Source: Gymnopilus junonius
Lineage: Eukaryota; Basidiomycota; Agaricomycetes; Agaricales; Galerinaceae
Assembly: GCA_015501075.1 (NCBI GenBank)
Contig: JADNYJ010000392.1
Span: 1 to 30,130 of the forward strand
DNA length: 30,130 nt
Direction of reading: 5' to 3'
In this document: positions 11,482 through 22,437 of the stretch, piece after piece
How the letters are laid out: every line of letters begins with the position of its first letter
Position numbering within the stretch: position 1 is the stretch's first letter
Made by a program: the position numbers and the translations under genes
Notes under the pieces: model-generated
The model's database searches: none
Told to the model about the DNA's origin: nothing
The model's input: only the letters and a program-made list of their open reading frames with translations

Positions 11482-12100
11482 ATGTCTCCGTTCCCAGATC
11501 CTTCGAAAACTTATTACATTCGCAATCACTTCCTTGCGCAATATCTCGCGCTCAATCAGTTCGATTTGATCGTAGAGCGCGGTAAGGTTGCTGATGGGCG
11601 CCATCAGGTAAGCGTAGAGGTTGATATATTTATTGAAGTTGGGGTCTCAACATCTCCCCTTTCTCTTGAACAGTGGAGATTCGTCCCCGTTCATGGCGGG
11701 GGGTATTACATCCAGAATGTTGCAACTAAGAAATTCTTATCTCTGAGACAATTCACAAAATCTGCCGACGGATTGGAAGACGCTTGGGCGGCCACGACAC
11801 CTCAACTTCTGAAAGTCCAGCCTCAGGGGTCTTACTACATAATATTGTACGTTTTTCTTCTCCTTTTATCCTCCGAATTTTGCTTAGACTATCATCATCA
11901 GCATCGATAACAATACCACTCAGCACCAAAAGTATTATCTAAATTGCTACATCAATGTTTTCGATTTTTGCAACTACGTTCGTCATTTATATCTTAACCG
12001 AATTGTTTGCTTATCGAACATATCTTAGCATGCATATCATACCCTGAATGGCTGTAAGGAGGGAAGCAGGAGACAGTGGTCATTCGAACCCACTGATTAG
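11482..12100 (+). CDS. Small beta-trefoil (ricin-B-type) lectin-like protein
   Basis: Intact four-exon gene: 11482-11607, 11674-11846, 11902-11977, 12029-12100; the exons sum to 447 bases and give 148 residues. The sequence shows the internal pseudo-threefold repeat of a beta-trefoil. The first unit has KTYYIRNHFLAQYLAL and HQWRFVPV; the second GGYYIQNVATKKFLSL; the third YHTLNGCKEGSRRQWSFEP. Each ends with the QxW-type motif or its equivalent, as in ricin-B-type and related fungal lectins. There is no signal peptide, so a cytoplasmic protein is expected, as for many mushroom lectins and protease inhibitors that share this fold. Sugar or target specificity cannot be read. The last intron has two in-phase donor choices (after 11956 or 11977). 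The gene has its own TATA box and converges with the CHAT gene at 12394. Confidence 0.75.
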
Positions 12101-12393
12101 GAATAACCTCCGGTTATCTACGAAGTTGGAATATGAGCGCAGGTAATCGGCAAATTTTGAAATGTATGATGTATCTACTATAGGTCACAGAATTCAGTTA
12201 CCAAGATCACGAAAACTTTTTGAAATACCCAAACGCTGAACGAGAGATACAAATAAGTCAACCTCTGATCATATACACCGAAAAGGTTTGCCACCTTTAC
12301 GAGTTAGAATGAGATAATGAACTGAGAGATTTAGTGATCAAGTACATAATACTTTCCACTCGACTCTGATTATACTCATAGGCATACCACGCG

Positions 12394-15300
12394 TCATAGG
12401 CCAAAGTGTACATAGGGTACCCAGGCAAGGAGACTATGCTCCGACTCTCCCTGTCTCTCTCGCATTCGTTTGCTTGCGTAGTGAAGCGCATGAGCGGCGG
12501 ATGCACCTGTTATACCGATCTTATTCTCGGATGCTCCAAGGAGATTATCGTAGAAATCTTCTGCTATCTGTGGCCCATACGAATCCATAATCGACCACAT
12601 CGTAGCCACTACTCCCCTATAACCAGATGCCAGCATCCCAGCAGCGAGATGCACTGCTTCTTCAGATAGTTTCTCGTCGCCAGCACTCGTTTGACATGCT
12701 GATAAAAAAGCGAAGTCAGCTTTGGGTAATTGCTTTTTGAGTATCTGGGATAACTCCATTCGTCCATCGTACAAATGGAATCCACTTCTCAGGGGCTCTT
12801 CTGGGTCTTGGATAGCATGGCAAGCCAGGTGGACGCAGTGATGTACATCGAGGTCTGAGAAAACTCGTTTCACCGTAGCGGAACTTTCTTCCAAGCACGT
12901 GAATGGGACGCCATCTTTCTTCAAGCGTTTCTGAATAGCGTCAACTTCCCTTCGTGTCCCAGGTATGGAGGTAAGCCTGGGTATTGGGTTGGCTAATCAT
13001 CAGGAGCTTGTTTCCATTTTCTACGTCGTCTTCCCTACTTCCAATGGCCTTTATTCTCTCGGTTAGGGCAGTCACGGTCGGAGTGTAAGAAGAAACCGCG
13101 TATTCTGAAAGCGAGCTTCCAATCTGTTTCGATGATTGACCCCAAATCCCTGCCGCATGTAGAGGTAGAAATGCGAGTGGACCAGTTGCGCACCACCAGA
13201 TACGAGGTAGATCTGATGTAGCAGGCTGTGAGGTAGTACAGGTCAGATAAAATCCATGCCATGAAATAGTAATAAAGTAAATCATCACTGACTGAAAACG
13301 CCAGGTCATCCAACACTGGCTTTACTACACACGTCCAAAGTTCCTGGAGGATATTCTGCAGTACGTCACCCTTTTTGGATCCGCGTACATAAGTGCGCAA
13401 GGAACGATCCTCGGTTTCTCGCATACGTACCCCATTGGATTTAAGAAGAGATCGCAGCTCAGTCCGGAGCCGATCTGCTTGTTTGTATGTGAAAGTTTCG
13501 AGAGGAATATGAATGGGAGTATCATTTCCACACAAAAGAGCCAGTGCATCGCACCGGTCTTCATGGACGTTAATGACGACAACTGGACCAGCTGATGGCA
13601 AATTTTGGAGAATGTCGGCGGCAGTGGGCGGTCTGAGAAAGTTTTCGAATTCAGGGAAGCTGCGAATTTGTGAGAGCAACTGAGCTCTTTCTCGGGCAAG
13701 TTTAATGTGCGTGTTTGCGTCTTCCTGGAGAGATATCTTAAGGGCCAGTTTATTTGTCTCTGCCTTAGAATTCATCAGCTCAGAACGAGAGCTTGAGCTT
13801 TCCAAATCTCGAGAAACCTTTATAAAGCGATCGGCTAGATTTGGATTTCGGTTGTGTAGGTCATCTATTGGAGTACGGAGATTGTTGATTTGGTTCCATA
13901 CAAAGCAGCGCCCTTGTTCGAGCCACGATAATGCGATTTCAGGCCTCCCGAGGTTGAATGCAGCTGCAGCTGCTTTATTTGACAAGTCTGACACGGAAAG
14001 AAGGTCCGAATGACGTTGTCGAATGGTATGCTCCAAGCTAGCAATCTGTGGTATAAGTTGAATGGCAATATCGTAAGCACACAAAATCTCCTCCACGTTG
14101 GAAGGATCCAATAGCTGAGCCAATTCCGCCCAGCCCTTGGCAGCTTTAAGACGTTGAAGTGAATTTCCTGGAATGGATGTAGCAGCTTTTCGATATTGGG
14201 AAGCCGCTTCAAAGATGTCACCGACATCCTCGGCAGCTTGGGAGCGCTGCAGATAAGTGATGGCTAGGTTGATTAGCCTGCTAGGCAGATCAACGTGACC
14301 TTCAGGTGTGAGGTCGACAGCCTTTTGAGTGATTGATATTTGTTCAGAAATGTCATCAATACTCCCAGTATCATGCGAACGCCATGAATATGACATCGCC
14401 AGGCTGTTTAACAAGGCCGGTTTGTTTGGATGGTCATCGTGTAAGAGATCGACGGCTTTTTTGTGTGCAGCTATGGCTTTCGACAAGTCCGCCGCATCTT
14501 TTCCGTGTTCGTATCGACGCATATACGAATTTCCAAGGTTATTTAAATGTCCTGGTATATTTGGATGGTCCCCTGGCGCAAATTCAACGGCTTTCTGGAG
14601 CGCCAATAGTGATTCAGCGATATCCGCGATATCTCCAATGCGGTCGAAGCGTTGCAAATAAGATATCCCCAAGTTGTTTAGCCTATCAGGTAGATTCTGA
14701 TTATCCTCACTGGTCAGACGTACGGCGTTTTGTTGGGCCAATATTGCTTCCGATAAATCTTCAAGGTCTCCCGTATGCCCAAAACGACATTCGTATGCAA
14801 GTCCAAGGTCGTTCAACCGAGTAGCCATACCGGGATGACTTTCAGAAGTAAGATGGACAGCTTTCTGCAAGGATGATATCGCTTCCGAGATATCCAATAA
14901 TTCCTCAGTTTCTTCAAAGCGACGCAGATAGGCATTTCCGAGATGGTTAAGCATATCTGGTAAATTTCGATTATCACCAGATGCGTGGTGAATCGCATTT
15001 TGGAGGGTTGAAATTGCTCTGGAAAGATCGGCGATGTCGCCAGTATGATGAAAATAATGCAGGTAAGACCTTCCCAGCCTGTTCAATTGGTTAGGTATGT
15101 TTGGGTCTCCATCTGGAGTGATGCTGAGTGCTTTTTGGCTATGAGACATTGCTTCAGATATGTCGGAAACATTTCCTGTCCGCCGAAAGCGATGGAAAAA
15201 TGCGTCTCCTAGGCCGTTCAGCCGACGACGCATATTCGAATCATCTTCTTTCGTCCTGCTGACTACTATCTCGAGCATTGAGATTGCTTGGTCGATATCA

Positions 15301-16175
15301 GACAGGTTGCCACTGATATCAAAACGCTGGATAGCTACGATTCCGGCGCCGTACATGGTGTCCAAAAAATGGGGGTCGTGCATTGGCAAGAGGTGAATGG
15401 CTCGGTCATAAGCTGAGATGGCGTTATTAAGGTCGCTCTTATTCCTGTTCTGGTCAAAACGTTCAGTGAAGAGCTCCGCTATAGCCTTAAGGTAATATGG
15501 CTTCTGAGGGTCTTCATCATCAACTGTGCCGATAATGGCGAACTCTGTGTCGAGGTCTCGAATGGCCGCAGTCGCCATCACTGTCATAACGGGTAAGAAT
15601 TGACATCTTCATACTACTCGAGAGAGGTTAACTCACCGGTGGAATGAAAATTATCCGCATCCTCGCCCTCGTTCCCAGGGACCTTGCAAATTTGTAATGA
15701 CAAAACGAGCGCGGGGCTGCCCGCCTCTACTTCAAATGCGCATTTGAAGCCTGCAGTCGTGAGATGGACGCAAATCGAGATCGAACAATATACTTACAGT
15801 TGAAGGCCTGTGAGCTTCGTCTGATACCTTCGAACTTGGATTCCGTCAGGGTTAGATAGCCTAGATCTCCGCTGGTTGATGAGCTGGCAATAAAAGTAAG
15901 TTCATCAATCTTATCAGGTCTTATATTTATCGGTGTGAGTGCCAATCGTGGGTTCGAAATTTCGTGGAAGCTTACAGATCGATAATGAACTCACGTTGCC
16001 ACTCTGTGGGAGATACCCTTTCAAATTTGTCGATGGTGGAGAACTTGTCATTCGGTAGGCCAAGTATTGTAAGGGTGATTTCCTGAAGGTCAGGGTCCTC
16101 GGAGTCACATTCGATACTGATCACTGAGAGAGTGTGAACACGCAGCGAGTTCGGAATTGAAAGATAATTACCCAT
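12394..16175 (-). CDS. C2-like / TPR-repeat / CHAT caspase-like protein (frame break before CHAT)
   Basis: Exons on the minus strand: 16175-15976, 15919-15798, 15750-15637, 15580-13293, 13225-12394; all joins are in phase. The N-terminus (MGNYLSIPNSLRVHTLSV..., about 145 residues) has a C2-like beta pattern including EWQREFIIDL and DELTFIASSS. Next come nine to ten tandem units of about 45 residues, with the core LNNLGxSYLxRFxxTGDxxDLSEAI, a TPR array. The C-terminal part has LPRIWWCATGPLAFLPLHAAG, then VHLACHA (catalytic His) and FLSACQTS (catalytic Cys), the CHAT protease dyad. Between MISQPNT and PGTRREV (12970-12985) the frame must change by one base: as written, translation stops after WDTKGS and the dyad is lost. 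No intron can explain this. CHAT-TPR proteins act as regulated proteases in other settings; in mushrooms they are numerous and mostly unstudied. Start at 16175 is likely but not certain. Confidence 0.75.
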
Positions 16176-17530
16176 GATATTGCATTTGCTGGCATCACTT
16201 CGTCAGTAATATGTTGCTCCATGGAAAAAATAAGTCATAAATACCTTTCTGGACTGACAGACATAGTTAACATGCCTTCTATCGCTGATAAGCTACAAAT
16301 GACAGCGGTTTAGGACTTATCCAATGAATAACGAAGAGATAACAGACCTTGAGAATATATTCCTCTCCATTGTATGTTTGAATTATGTTGACTTTACAGT
16401 GAGATGTGCAACGAAAGGATGGAGTGTAGGGAGCTTTTGGATGGTAGATGCCTTGTATATGTTTACCCATGTGCTGCATAGCCTCACATTCTCCAAACAT
16501 ACGCACTCGAATAGTTATGGACGGTGGTGAGAGATGCTCGCCGTACTGCCACGTCCTCATTGAATATCTTCATGCATCAGGGTAATGCGAACCTTGGAAA
16601 GAGGCTGTAGGATCACAGGACTTAGACATCGGCTCCGATTTCTCATGCTTCGAATTCGCTCCATCGCATGCACAGCCATGGTAGAGAAAGTACCACTGGC
16701 CAATTTATCATTGACAGACAAATGCGACATGATATAGATATTAATAAGGATCACTTATGTTAACAAATTTTATAAGATTGTCCACCTTAGAGAACACAGC
16801 CTTACGGGAAACATCGTAAACTGACTGAGCCGACTCTTGTGGACCTGCACTTACACTCACACTTACTTGACACTGCCCGTCAAGTACCGTCTCCGGTGGA
16901 CTGATCGAGAAGAGGGTAAAGCCATTCCTTGAAGACCGCAAGCTTTTAAAAGATCCCTGGATGTGAATCAATGACTCTGTGAAAGTAAAAACATCACGAA
17001 ATGAAAGAAACAAGCAAAGAACCATGTTGGAATGAACAGCGGAGGCCGGGGAGGAGCGTGAAAAAGACTTGGCACAATTGATGACAAAGCTGAAAATGAA
17101 GAGAGCCTGTGATGGTGTGAGCCTTTAAGGTTTTACGCTCACCGCAATGATATGGTATACCGTTGTCAAAGAAGTCAGAGGGACGTGGCAACTCGCGTCC
17201 GCAAGGCGGAGAAGGTGTCTACAAAGAACAAAGAACAGGAAGAGTTAATGCACAGATTCCTCTTGCGTGTTGCTGTTGCTGACCGGGCATCGAAGGCGTG
17301 CTTGATGTCCCAATAACGGTCAAACTCGGGCCAGACAGAAAGAAGGCATACTGGATTTAAGGAACCAATAGGCTAGTGTGACGTAAGGTGCAAGTAACGT
17401 GTCACCGACTGCGAGGGACCCAGTCACCTGGTGCAAAAGAATTGCGGGTTGCGTTTCATACCGGAGCACGAGTAGCTGCATCAGTAAATCGAGGAAAAAC
17501 CCGTGAGGCATTGTAGTTCTCACGAGGTTG
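16176..17530 (-). other. Unidentified coding-like pieces upstream of the CHAT gene
   Basis: On the minus strand three stretches read like exons: about 17025-16785 (FTFTESLIHIQGSF..., PPETVLDGQCQVSVSV), about 16730-16580 (SGTFSTMAVHAMERIRSM...) and about 16555-16310 (ITIRVRMFGECEAMQHMGKH...). Their phases could not be joined into one model, and no family is recognised. They may be an additional N-terminal part of the CHAT gene or a separate broken gene. 17190-17530 holds only isolated open frames. Confidence 0.3.
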
Positions 17531-17540
17531 ATAATGCCGG

Positions 17541-17584
17541 ATATTGGCTCACGGCGCCTCGTGAGGCAAAGTGAGTCGAATACA
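17541..17584. repeat. Left hairpin of the putative transposon
   Basis: Outer arms ATATTGGCTCAC and GTGAGTCGAATAC are nearly complementary, with a nested GCCTC/GAGGC stem between them. The sequence is related to the reverse complement of 22381-22433. Confidence 0.5.
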
Positions 17585-17891
17585 ATGCTTGTATCGGGCT
17601 CACAAACGCAATAACGGATCGTTACTACCTCATGCCTCGTGGTGAAAGGACGGCGGGGTTATGAATGGATCATCATCTATTGTGAGTCTAGTGACAGGGT
17701 ATATTAAGGATGCGAGTTAGTTATGAGCGTACTTCAATATCGCGACTAATCGCGATCCTCTTAGCAGGTTTATAATAAAGCCTGATGAACCGTGACTAGC
17801 AAGTAATCTTACAGCTGCCTTACGATGAGTAGTGAGGGTAACTCGCAGTTACTTGGGCAAATCAAAGATGTCTAATTATAGGTCTACAAAA

Positions 17892-19837
17892 TTAAAGGCT
17901 TGCATAACCGTTGTCTTCGTCATCGCCGCTGTTATCGCCGCCACTGTCTTCCGAGCCCCCGCCTTCTTCCTCACTCAAACCTCCATCATCGCTGCCCTCT
18001 GCCGTGGTATCGTCAACATCCATACCCTCCTCATCTTCCTCAGCTTCGTCACCATCTCCTTCCTCAGCCTCCTCTTCATCATCCGGCGGTCGATCCATTT
18101 CTCGATGTCTTGCAAATTCTCCGTGACCGACACCGTGGCCAAAATGACGCATAAGGGTATCACGGTCAAGAAAGCTGGATGAAGGTGAGCGTAGAAAGCA
18201 GCGCGTTCCGAAGAGTTTTACTCACACATTGACATAGAACAGAACAAAAGCTTACTTTTCAGGATAATCCGCGGAATAGGTGAAGATCCGGGGATAGATG
18301 CGGCGCTCAACACCGTCGTAACACCTTACAACCATTCCGTACTTATATGCATGAAGGAATTCGTCGTCAAGCAGGAATTTCCAGACACCATGCATCAGTT
18401 CCCGGCGACAGTGGGCGAGGATATCTTTCTGTTGGGTGTCCCACTTCTGATGAAAAGACTTCAGCTGGTCCTGAAGAGAGTCGGGAAAGGGAGGGATATA
18501 CGCGAGATGTTTGGCGGCACCAGAGTTGGGTTGGCAACGGATGTACTTCGAGAGATTCCCGAATAGCATATAGATCGGCCACATCTTTGCAGTGCCGAAG
18601 TTGGCGAGATGTGTTGCATCCGACCAGAACATCAGAGCTGCAACAACTTTCTCTCGCTTGCATGTGGGGTCATCCGTGGGTGCACGCTGCACTTTGTCGT
18701 GCTCATCGAGAAAAGCATCCGAGTCATACAACTCCGAGTAGATGCGTTCATCGTCTCCAGTGGCAGGGTTGGTACGAAACAATTTGAACGGCGAGTGGTG
18801 AAACTTCAAAGAGAGGGGGCTCTGATACACTTCCCTGATCAATGTTGTGATTTTCCGATAGCAGAGACCAGGGATAGAGAACAGTCTCGATGGGATATGC
18901 CGGCTCCCAGAAGGGACGTCGATGTCAATGCTGGTTTCTTGGAAAGATCGTAGGAATGGCGACTTTTCTTCCACTGCATCTGCCTTACGGTTCTCCCGCG
19001 CAGCATTGAACTTCTTGAGGTCGTCACGCTGGAACTCAGGGTGGAACAAGATATTGTGAACAAGGCGATCCACCTCGTCATTGGACTTTGATGAGCTGCC
19101 GGTATTTTGCCAATCCATGAGAAGTTCGACAGTCTTATTTGTGAAAGGTGAAGCTTCCTCTTCGTCTCGATTTGGATTAGACGAGTCAGCACTTATGTTG
19201 GAGGTGTGAGGTCTGTAGAGGTCTTCTGTGGCGACAGATGCATCAGGATCATATGACGGTCGATAAAGATATTCCTTTCGGAGGCCAAAAATGTTTGCAA
19301 CAGTCTTGAAACGATTACGAACAATGAGAGAAACCCGTTGCAAAACTGACGTGGGCTCGGGTTGTGGGGGTGCAGGATTAGGAGCCTCTGGCTGGATATC
19401 ACGATAGCGTGCAGGAAGTCGGTGAGTTCGTTGTGGGCGCCAGTAGCTGACCTGATAGGAGGAGGAGATGGGGGTATTGGCGGAGAACTTGGTCGTGATG
19501 CTCCTGAAAAATCCTGAGTGTCAACCTCCATTGAGTCAGCTGCAGTTGCCATTGTCTGCTCCTTTGGCACATTAGAGATAGCCAGAATATTTCAAACGAG
19601 TGTAGAAGCTTACATTTGGGCCCTGATCTACCTGTGAGCCACCCTGCAACTGGTCCTGAGTTTTCTTCTCTGTAGATGCAGCCTTCTTGCAAGTAAAATA
19701 CGCCGACCAAAAGCAGTGCGCTCCTCGGAAAACTTTTTGTAGGTGGAACATTGCTGGCGGTGCTTCGTGATTCCTGACTGGTTTGATTCTCGAGGGCATT
19801 TCTGGCAGCAAAACAACCATCCCAAACACCAATGCAA
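17892..19837 (-). pseudogene. Plavaka-type transposase, internally deleted and frame-broken
   Basis: Remnant of a KDZ/Plavaka DNA transposase. The best part is 19343-18256, with EKVVAALMFWSDATHLANFG, TAKMWPIYMLFGNLSKYIR, a segment around HCRRELMHGVWKFLLDD and RRIYPRIFTYSADYPE, all hallmarks of this family. An intron (18255-18175, GTAAGC..TCCAG) joins it in phase to FLDRDTLMRHFGHGVGHG and an acidic Asp/Glu/Gly tail ending in NGYASL at 17892. That is the family's C-terminus, so several hundred residues of the catalytic middle are missing. Upstream, one lost G at about 19440 separates MATAADSMEVDTQDF...SATG from RPQRTHRLPARYRD. Near 19800 a CQKCP...HRQQC zinc finger of the N-terminus survives in a third frame. 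Autonomous activity is excluded as written. It is divergent to the gene at 20155. Confidence 0.8.
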
Positions 19838-20154
19838 GTAGACATGAAAAGGTGAAAAGGACTCGACTCAAGCGCATTGTCCGCTTTCACACTCGAAGTC
19901 ACAGTGAACCACGGTCGCTGGAGCCCAAAGGATGGCGGCAGTAACAGTGGAAGAACAGATTAATTTCGAAATTGAAAACAGGGTATTTGCAATAGATAAC
20001 GCCGGTGAGCCATACGATGATCAGCCAACGTACCTGGCAATGGGTAAGCTCCGGCATAGAAAATCAAATTGGCGGGTAAATCTTTACCTGCAGCTATAAA
20101 AGTGCAGCATTTGACGACAAGTCCTTCTCTTTCTTTCCCTCCCTCCCTCTGAAC
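19838..20154. promoter_or_regulatory. Shared upstream region of transposase and passenger gene
   Basis: About 300 bases between two divergent starts. On the plus side it ends with TATAAAA at 20095-20101 and a pyrimidine-rich tract (20120-20150) directly before the ATG at 20155, a classic fungal core promoter. No clear TATA box was seen for the minus side. Confidence 0.45.
20095..20101 (+). promoter_or_regulatory. TATA box of the DUF6698-like gene
   Basis: TATAAAA 54 bases before the ATG, followed by a CT-rich stretch. Confidence 0.6.
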
Positions 20155-22092
20155 ATGCCTTGCTCTGAGCGAGATCGATCACCGGCGAGTCGGCGAAGTC
20201 CTTCTCACTCATCTCGCACCTCACGTCCAACATCTCCGCCTCGACGATCCTCTCCTCGTCGGTCCTCTCTTTCCCGACGTTCGTCTCGCATGTCTCGGAC
20301 ATCCTCGCCTACACGGAGCCCCTCTCGTTCTTTGCAACCTTCTAGAGATTCCTCGCCTTCCCGTAGGTACTCATCCCTGCCTAGGAGCTCACCGCCTCCA
20401 GGCAGAAGTTCCTCGCCGAGCAGAGAAGACTATTCGCAGTTGGGAGTTCGAAGGAGATCTTCATTTGTAGATGACGATGATGAAGATGAACCTGCCCAGC
20501 AACCCAAAAAGAAAAAAAGGTAGTTAGGTCTCTCATACTGAAATGGTATTCATGCAAAACCTACAGGTCTAAGGACGAAAAACCGGCCTCTGCCACTCAG
20601 CCTGGACGCGGAATCCGCAGGCTTGCTGATCTCTTTCATGAGTTCGATGTCTTGATAGAAAAGGCATCTAAGCATGCGGCCCTTGATGCCCTGTCACCAC
20701 GAGAGATAGAAGCGATGGACAACGAAGACTTCATGGGCTTGACAGCTGAGCAGATTGAGGCAGAACGCAAAGAGTAAGTGGGAGTTCAAGCTCAAGTTGT
20801 CTTATCTCATCGTTGAACTTTGATGTGACTTTTGTGACAGTCGCAGACGGTGTTTCACCGCTCTTCGCCTCATTGACAAACTCGTCCCCGATTTCAGTAT
20901 CAAGGTTCACTTGAATAATTCCATCTATTTCTTGAGTCCGGTGAGTACAATAGTGACCTGTCATCTCCTTGCCCCCACTCAAGCACCCCCTTAGTTGAAA
21001 CGAGGAGCCAACGATGCAAGAAGTGATGACACAACCAAGTTGAAGATTGCGGTCGCAAACTGGATCAACCAATCTTATTCTCCACCTTTCCCGCTTCATC
21101 TTACCGACAAAACAGGACGAGGTGTCAAGAACGATTACACTGGGCGTCTACTCTGCCCAATCGATTACAATTGGGATGATCTTAAGTACATTTTACAATG
21201 TAAGTTCAAGAAATATTCTAATATGTTTTGTAGTGTTCGTGCCAAACTACGCGCTGCAGAGAGTGGCTATAGTATGGCTTCCAGCTTCTTTTTGCGCTGT
21301 CTGTATGAGGACGAAGAAGGTGACGATGATCACCCTGAGGTCGGGTATTTGAAGGGGCCGCTCTTAATTCTCGTGAGTTTTCCTTGTCCTATGTTATCCC
21401 CTATCCATCTACTAACCAAGACCCAATAGACATACCGTAACATATTCACGGCACCGTCATCTGCCGCGGACGCGAACTTTGTCTCGGAGCCTAAGACGAG
21501 GCGACGAGATGTTGCATCACTCCTGCACCTTGCTGGACAAGTCACCCCGCGCTCTATCGCCTACGCAGCTACACAGGTATGTATTCAACCCATGCTACTT
21601 ATCTAGGTGTCTGTCGCTGATTGATCCCCTTAGCTGCTTTTCGCCCTCAACACATCTAGGGACTGGAAGGCCAAGCACGCTGGATTCCACTACCCTTCTT
21701 TCTATAACTTCGTTGTCGACTTCTTCGAGGTCATTAAAGACCAAATCACAAGGGATAAGGTAAATGACCTTCTGCAATGGTGGAATAGGTATGCTTGGTC
21801 ATTCTTTCGCCATTTTATCACTGTTCTGATACTGTTTTCAAGTCAAATATTCCCCCCTACGTCAGATACATCCATTGACTTGACCTGTGCTGCTGCACTG
21901 TCATCGGAGCAGAGGCTTCAAGAGTCCCGCGCAAGGCGTGTTCAAGAGGAGGCTGATCATGCCCGCGCCGAGGCAGAGCAAGCACTCAATGAGGCGGAGC
22001 GTGCCTTTGCAGAGGCTGAATGTGCTCGGATGGAGGCAGAGCGTGCCCGAGGTGATGTTGAGCGTACCCGAAGTGATCCTGGTCAAGTTTAG
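20155..22092 (+). CDS. DUF6698-like protein with SR-rich N-terminus and C-terminal coiled coil
   Basis: Intact eight-exon gene: 20155-20519, 20567-20773, 20841-20940, 20995-21185, 21234-21372, 21430-21576, 21634-21788, 21843-22092. The exons total 1554 bases and give 517 residues, every phase agreeing. Residues 1-105 are Ser/Arg/Pro-rich with many RS dipeptides; an acidic run (DDDDEDE) and a KKKKRSK basic cluster, a likely nuclear signal, follow. The middle holds the family core: ARSDDTTKLKIAVANWI, VRAKLRAAESGY, YLKGPLLILTYRNIFTAPSS, TPRSIAYAATQ, and DLLQWWNSQIFP. The C-terminal 60 residues are heptad-like (EAERAFAEAECARMEAERAR), a coiled coil. From memory this matches Pfam DUF6698, abundant in agaricomycetes and of unknown function. 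Head-to-head with the transposase inside the putative element, it is probably a passenger; a nuclear, DNA- or RNA-related role is only inference. Confidence 0.75.
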
Positions 22093-22380
22093 TTGGAAAT
22101 GGGGGTCGAGTAATACTACTTCTTGCCTTGTCGTACCTCAAATATATCTTTTTCTTTGCTTCATTTGAACCATGTCTCATGTACTGCTGCAAGGTGTTGT
22201 AGGATGTAGATCAACCTGCTTTGAAGTTGTGAGATTGATATCAGCACGACCTAGTTCTCATGAATTATATACCAGGGTGATATGGACATCATGAGACTAC
22301 TATACGTCGGTACTGAAATCATGGTTCCCATGTGAGATTGTACTTAACTGGTGATTTCGAAACCGCCGGATAACAAGCTC

Positions 22381-22433
22381 ATATCTGGCTCGCCAAATCG
22401 GGGTGCGCTCATAAGGCAGTGCGAGCCAAATAT
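22381..22433. repeat. Right hairpin of the putative transposon
   Basis: 13-base arms ATATCTGGCTCGC (22381-22393) and GCGAGCCAAATAT (22421-22433), complementary except for one base, with a 27-base loop. Related in inverted orientation to 17541-17584. Confidence 0.65.
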
Positions 22434-22437
22434 GGGG

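Larger units (their letters stand above)
17541..22433. mobile_element. Putative composite Plavaka-type transposon with passenger gene
   Basis: A unit of about 4.9 kb with a Plavaka-type transposase remnant (minus, 17892-19837) and a DUF6698-like gene (plus, 20155-22092) in head-to-head order. Its outer sides carry related hairpins in inverted orientation: 17541-17584 and 22433-22381. Read inwards, both have ATATT(T)GGCTC, GCCT, TGAG, then the complementary arm, then GCTTGT and ATC(C/G)GG. This fits terminal or subterminal inverted repeats. Exact ends and a target-site duplication were not found. A kinase gene breaks off about 100 bases outside the right hairpin. Confidence 0.5.

Noticed and set aside
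17190..17520. Possible missing 3' half of the kinase on the far side of the transposon
   Set aside because: A TGATGCAG acceptor followed by ATRAP recalls the kinase APE region, but the following codons carry stops and no further kinase motif.
18347..18953. Several plus-strand frames opposite the transposase
   Set aside because: Antisense shadows of the conserved Plavaka coding sequence.
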